6,653 nucleotides of DNA from CAZJOD01 sp964547525 (GTDB taxonomy: Bacteria > Bacillota > Clostridia > JAAYHZ01): the NCBI GenBank assembly GCA_964547525.1, contig CAZJOD010000188.1:1-6653 (forward strand). Reading direction: 5' to 3'. Numbering within the stretch: the stretch's first letter is position 1; every line of letters begins with the position of its first letter. Below are positions 6,130 through 6,653 of the stretch, piece by piece. A program made the translations under genes and the position numbers. Below the pieces are notes generated by a model, which was not told where the DNA came from, searched no databases, and worked only from the letters and a program-made list of their open reading frames with translations.

Positions 6130-6148
6130 CGGTATATTATCTACACCG
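6130..6148 (-). terminator. Weak intrinsic terminator after the MFS transporter gene
   Basis: On the minus strand CGGTGTA pairs with TATACCG (one G-T pair) around a GATAA loop, 11 bases past the TAG stop at 6160. It is followed by ATTGTTTAT, only modestly T-rich. With the promoter at 6019-6048 it suggests that the transporter is a separate transcription unit, though read-through is likely with such a short stem. Confidence 0.35.
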
Positions 6149-6159
6149 GTTATAATGAA

Positions 6160-6653
6160 CTATTTAACAATATCTTTTATATCAGCTTTTTTTGTATCAT
6201 ATAGGTTTTGTTTAATTAGTTTTTGTGATATTATTACTCCCGGAATGCTTATGGCAATTATAAAGTAAAATACCGAATTATAATTGTGAAAAACGTCTTT
6301 TAACAATCCGGATATAAACACTCCGGTGACCGCTCCTATCCCGTAAGCGGTAAATACAATACCGTAGTTTCTGCTATAATTATCCGTACCGAAAAAAGTT
6401 AGTGTTGCCGACGGAGCTATAGCCAGCCACCCTCCCACATTAAACCAAAAAATTGAAAAAGCTATTGAATAAAACACTGTATTACCTTCTTTAGCCCATA
6501 TCATCAGAACTGCCGCTAATATAATCAAAACATAAGAGACCACCATAACTTTTTTATGTGGAATTTTATCGCTTAACCATCCGAATACAGGCCTTCCCAA
6601 ACCGTTAAACAATGCAAATGAAGACATGTAAAACGCTACCGTTTTAGGTGATA
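6160..6653 (-). CDS. MFS transporter, oxalate/formate antiporter (OFA)-like, N-terminal part outside window
   Basis: The C-terminal 163 or so residues of an inner-membrane major facilitator transporter. The frame stays open to the window edge (SPKTVAFY precedes the Met at 6627), so that Met is internal. The visible part starts in the end of a membrane helix with FALFNGLGRPVFGWLSDKIPHKK, the MFS motif-A loop in the form usual for the OFA group (NGxGRxxxGWxSD), here most likely between helices 8 and 9. Four hydrophobic segments follow: VMVVSYVLIILAAVLMIW, a glycine- and aromatic-rich one (YSIAFSIFWFNVGGWLAIAP), YGIVFTAYGIGAVTGVFISG, and FYFIIAISIPGVII, then a short charged cytoplasmic tail. That fits helices 9-12 of a roughly 400-residue protein. 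OFA proteins carry small organic anions such as oxalate/formate or lactate. Its position upstream of D-amino-acid genes suggests import of N-acyl-D-amino acids or export of a product acid, but the substrate is not decided by the sequence. Confidence 0.85.
   Translation of the reverse strand, partial: SPKTVAFYMSSFALFNGLGRPVFGWLSDKIPHKKVMVVSYVLIILAAVLMIWAKEGNTVFYSIAFSIFWFNVGGWLAIAPSATLTFFGTDNYSRNYGIVFTAYGIGAVTGVFISGLLKDVFHNYNSVFYFIIAISIPGVIISQKLIKQNLYDTKKADIKDIVK

Overview
The window looks like part of a low-GC, Gram-positive-type anaerobe, most likely a member of the Clostridia. The grounds are AT-rich spacers and codon choice, strong purine Shine-Dalgarno sites (GGAGG, AAGGAG, AAGGGG), tight gene packing, and the mix of families: a GTP-type PEP carboxykinase, a DUF134/UPF0251 regulator, and a D-amino-acid gene set. 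This placement is inference from gene content; no rRNA or tRNA lies in the window.

Left part (1-1820). The C-terminal two thirds of GTP-dependent PEP carboxykinase runs rightward and is cut by the window edge. It converges on a leftward DUF134-family gene. The two share one compact bidirectional terminator whose right arm touches the stop codon of the DUF134 gene.

Middle spacer (1821-2189). About 370 bases are almost entirely A+T. They hold the likely DUF134 promoter, one abrupt 33-bp G+C-rich island (2009-2041) with SacII, NotI and SmaI recognition sequences, a long hairpin that abuts the island, and a weak AT-only hairpin. The island is the oddest stretch of DNA here and may be an insertion, a remnant, or an assembly or cloning artefact.

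Right part (2190-6653, all leftward). In transcription order: the C-terminal end of an MFS transporter of the oxalate/formate-antiporter type (cut by the window edge), a small secreted protein of unknown function, a RidA-family enamine/imine deaminase, a fold-type III PLP enzyme of the D-serine dehydratase/D-threonine aldolase family, and an N-acyl-D-amino-acid deacylase. A good promoter lies before the secreted-protein gene and a weak terminator after the transporter, so the last four genes probably form one transcript. ridA and the PLP gene overlap by one base (TAATG). A coherent reading is a D-amino-acid salvage pathway: the deacylase frees D-amino acids from N-acyl-D-amino acids, the PLP enzyme converts a D-hydroxyamino acid (D-serine or a relative) through an enamine/imine, and RidA hydrolyses that intermediate to a 2-oxo acid and ammonia. 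The transporter may import the substrate. The individual family assignments are firm; the pathway and its exact substrates are inference.

No CRISPR array, insertion sequence, tRNA, rRNA or clear riboswitch was seen.
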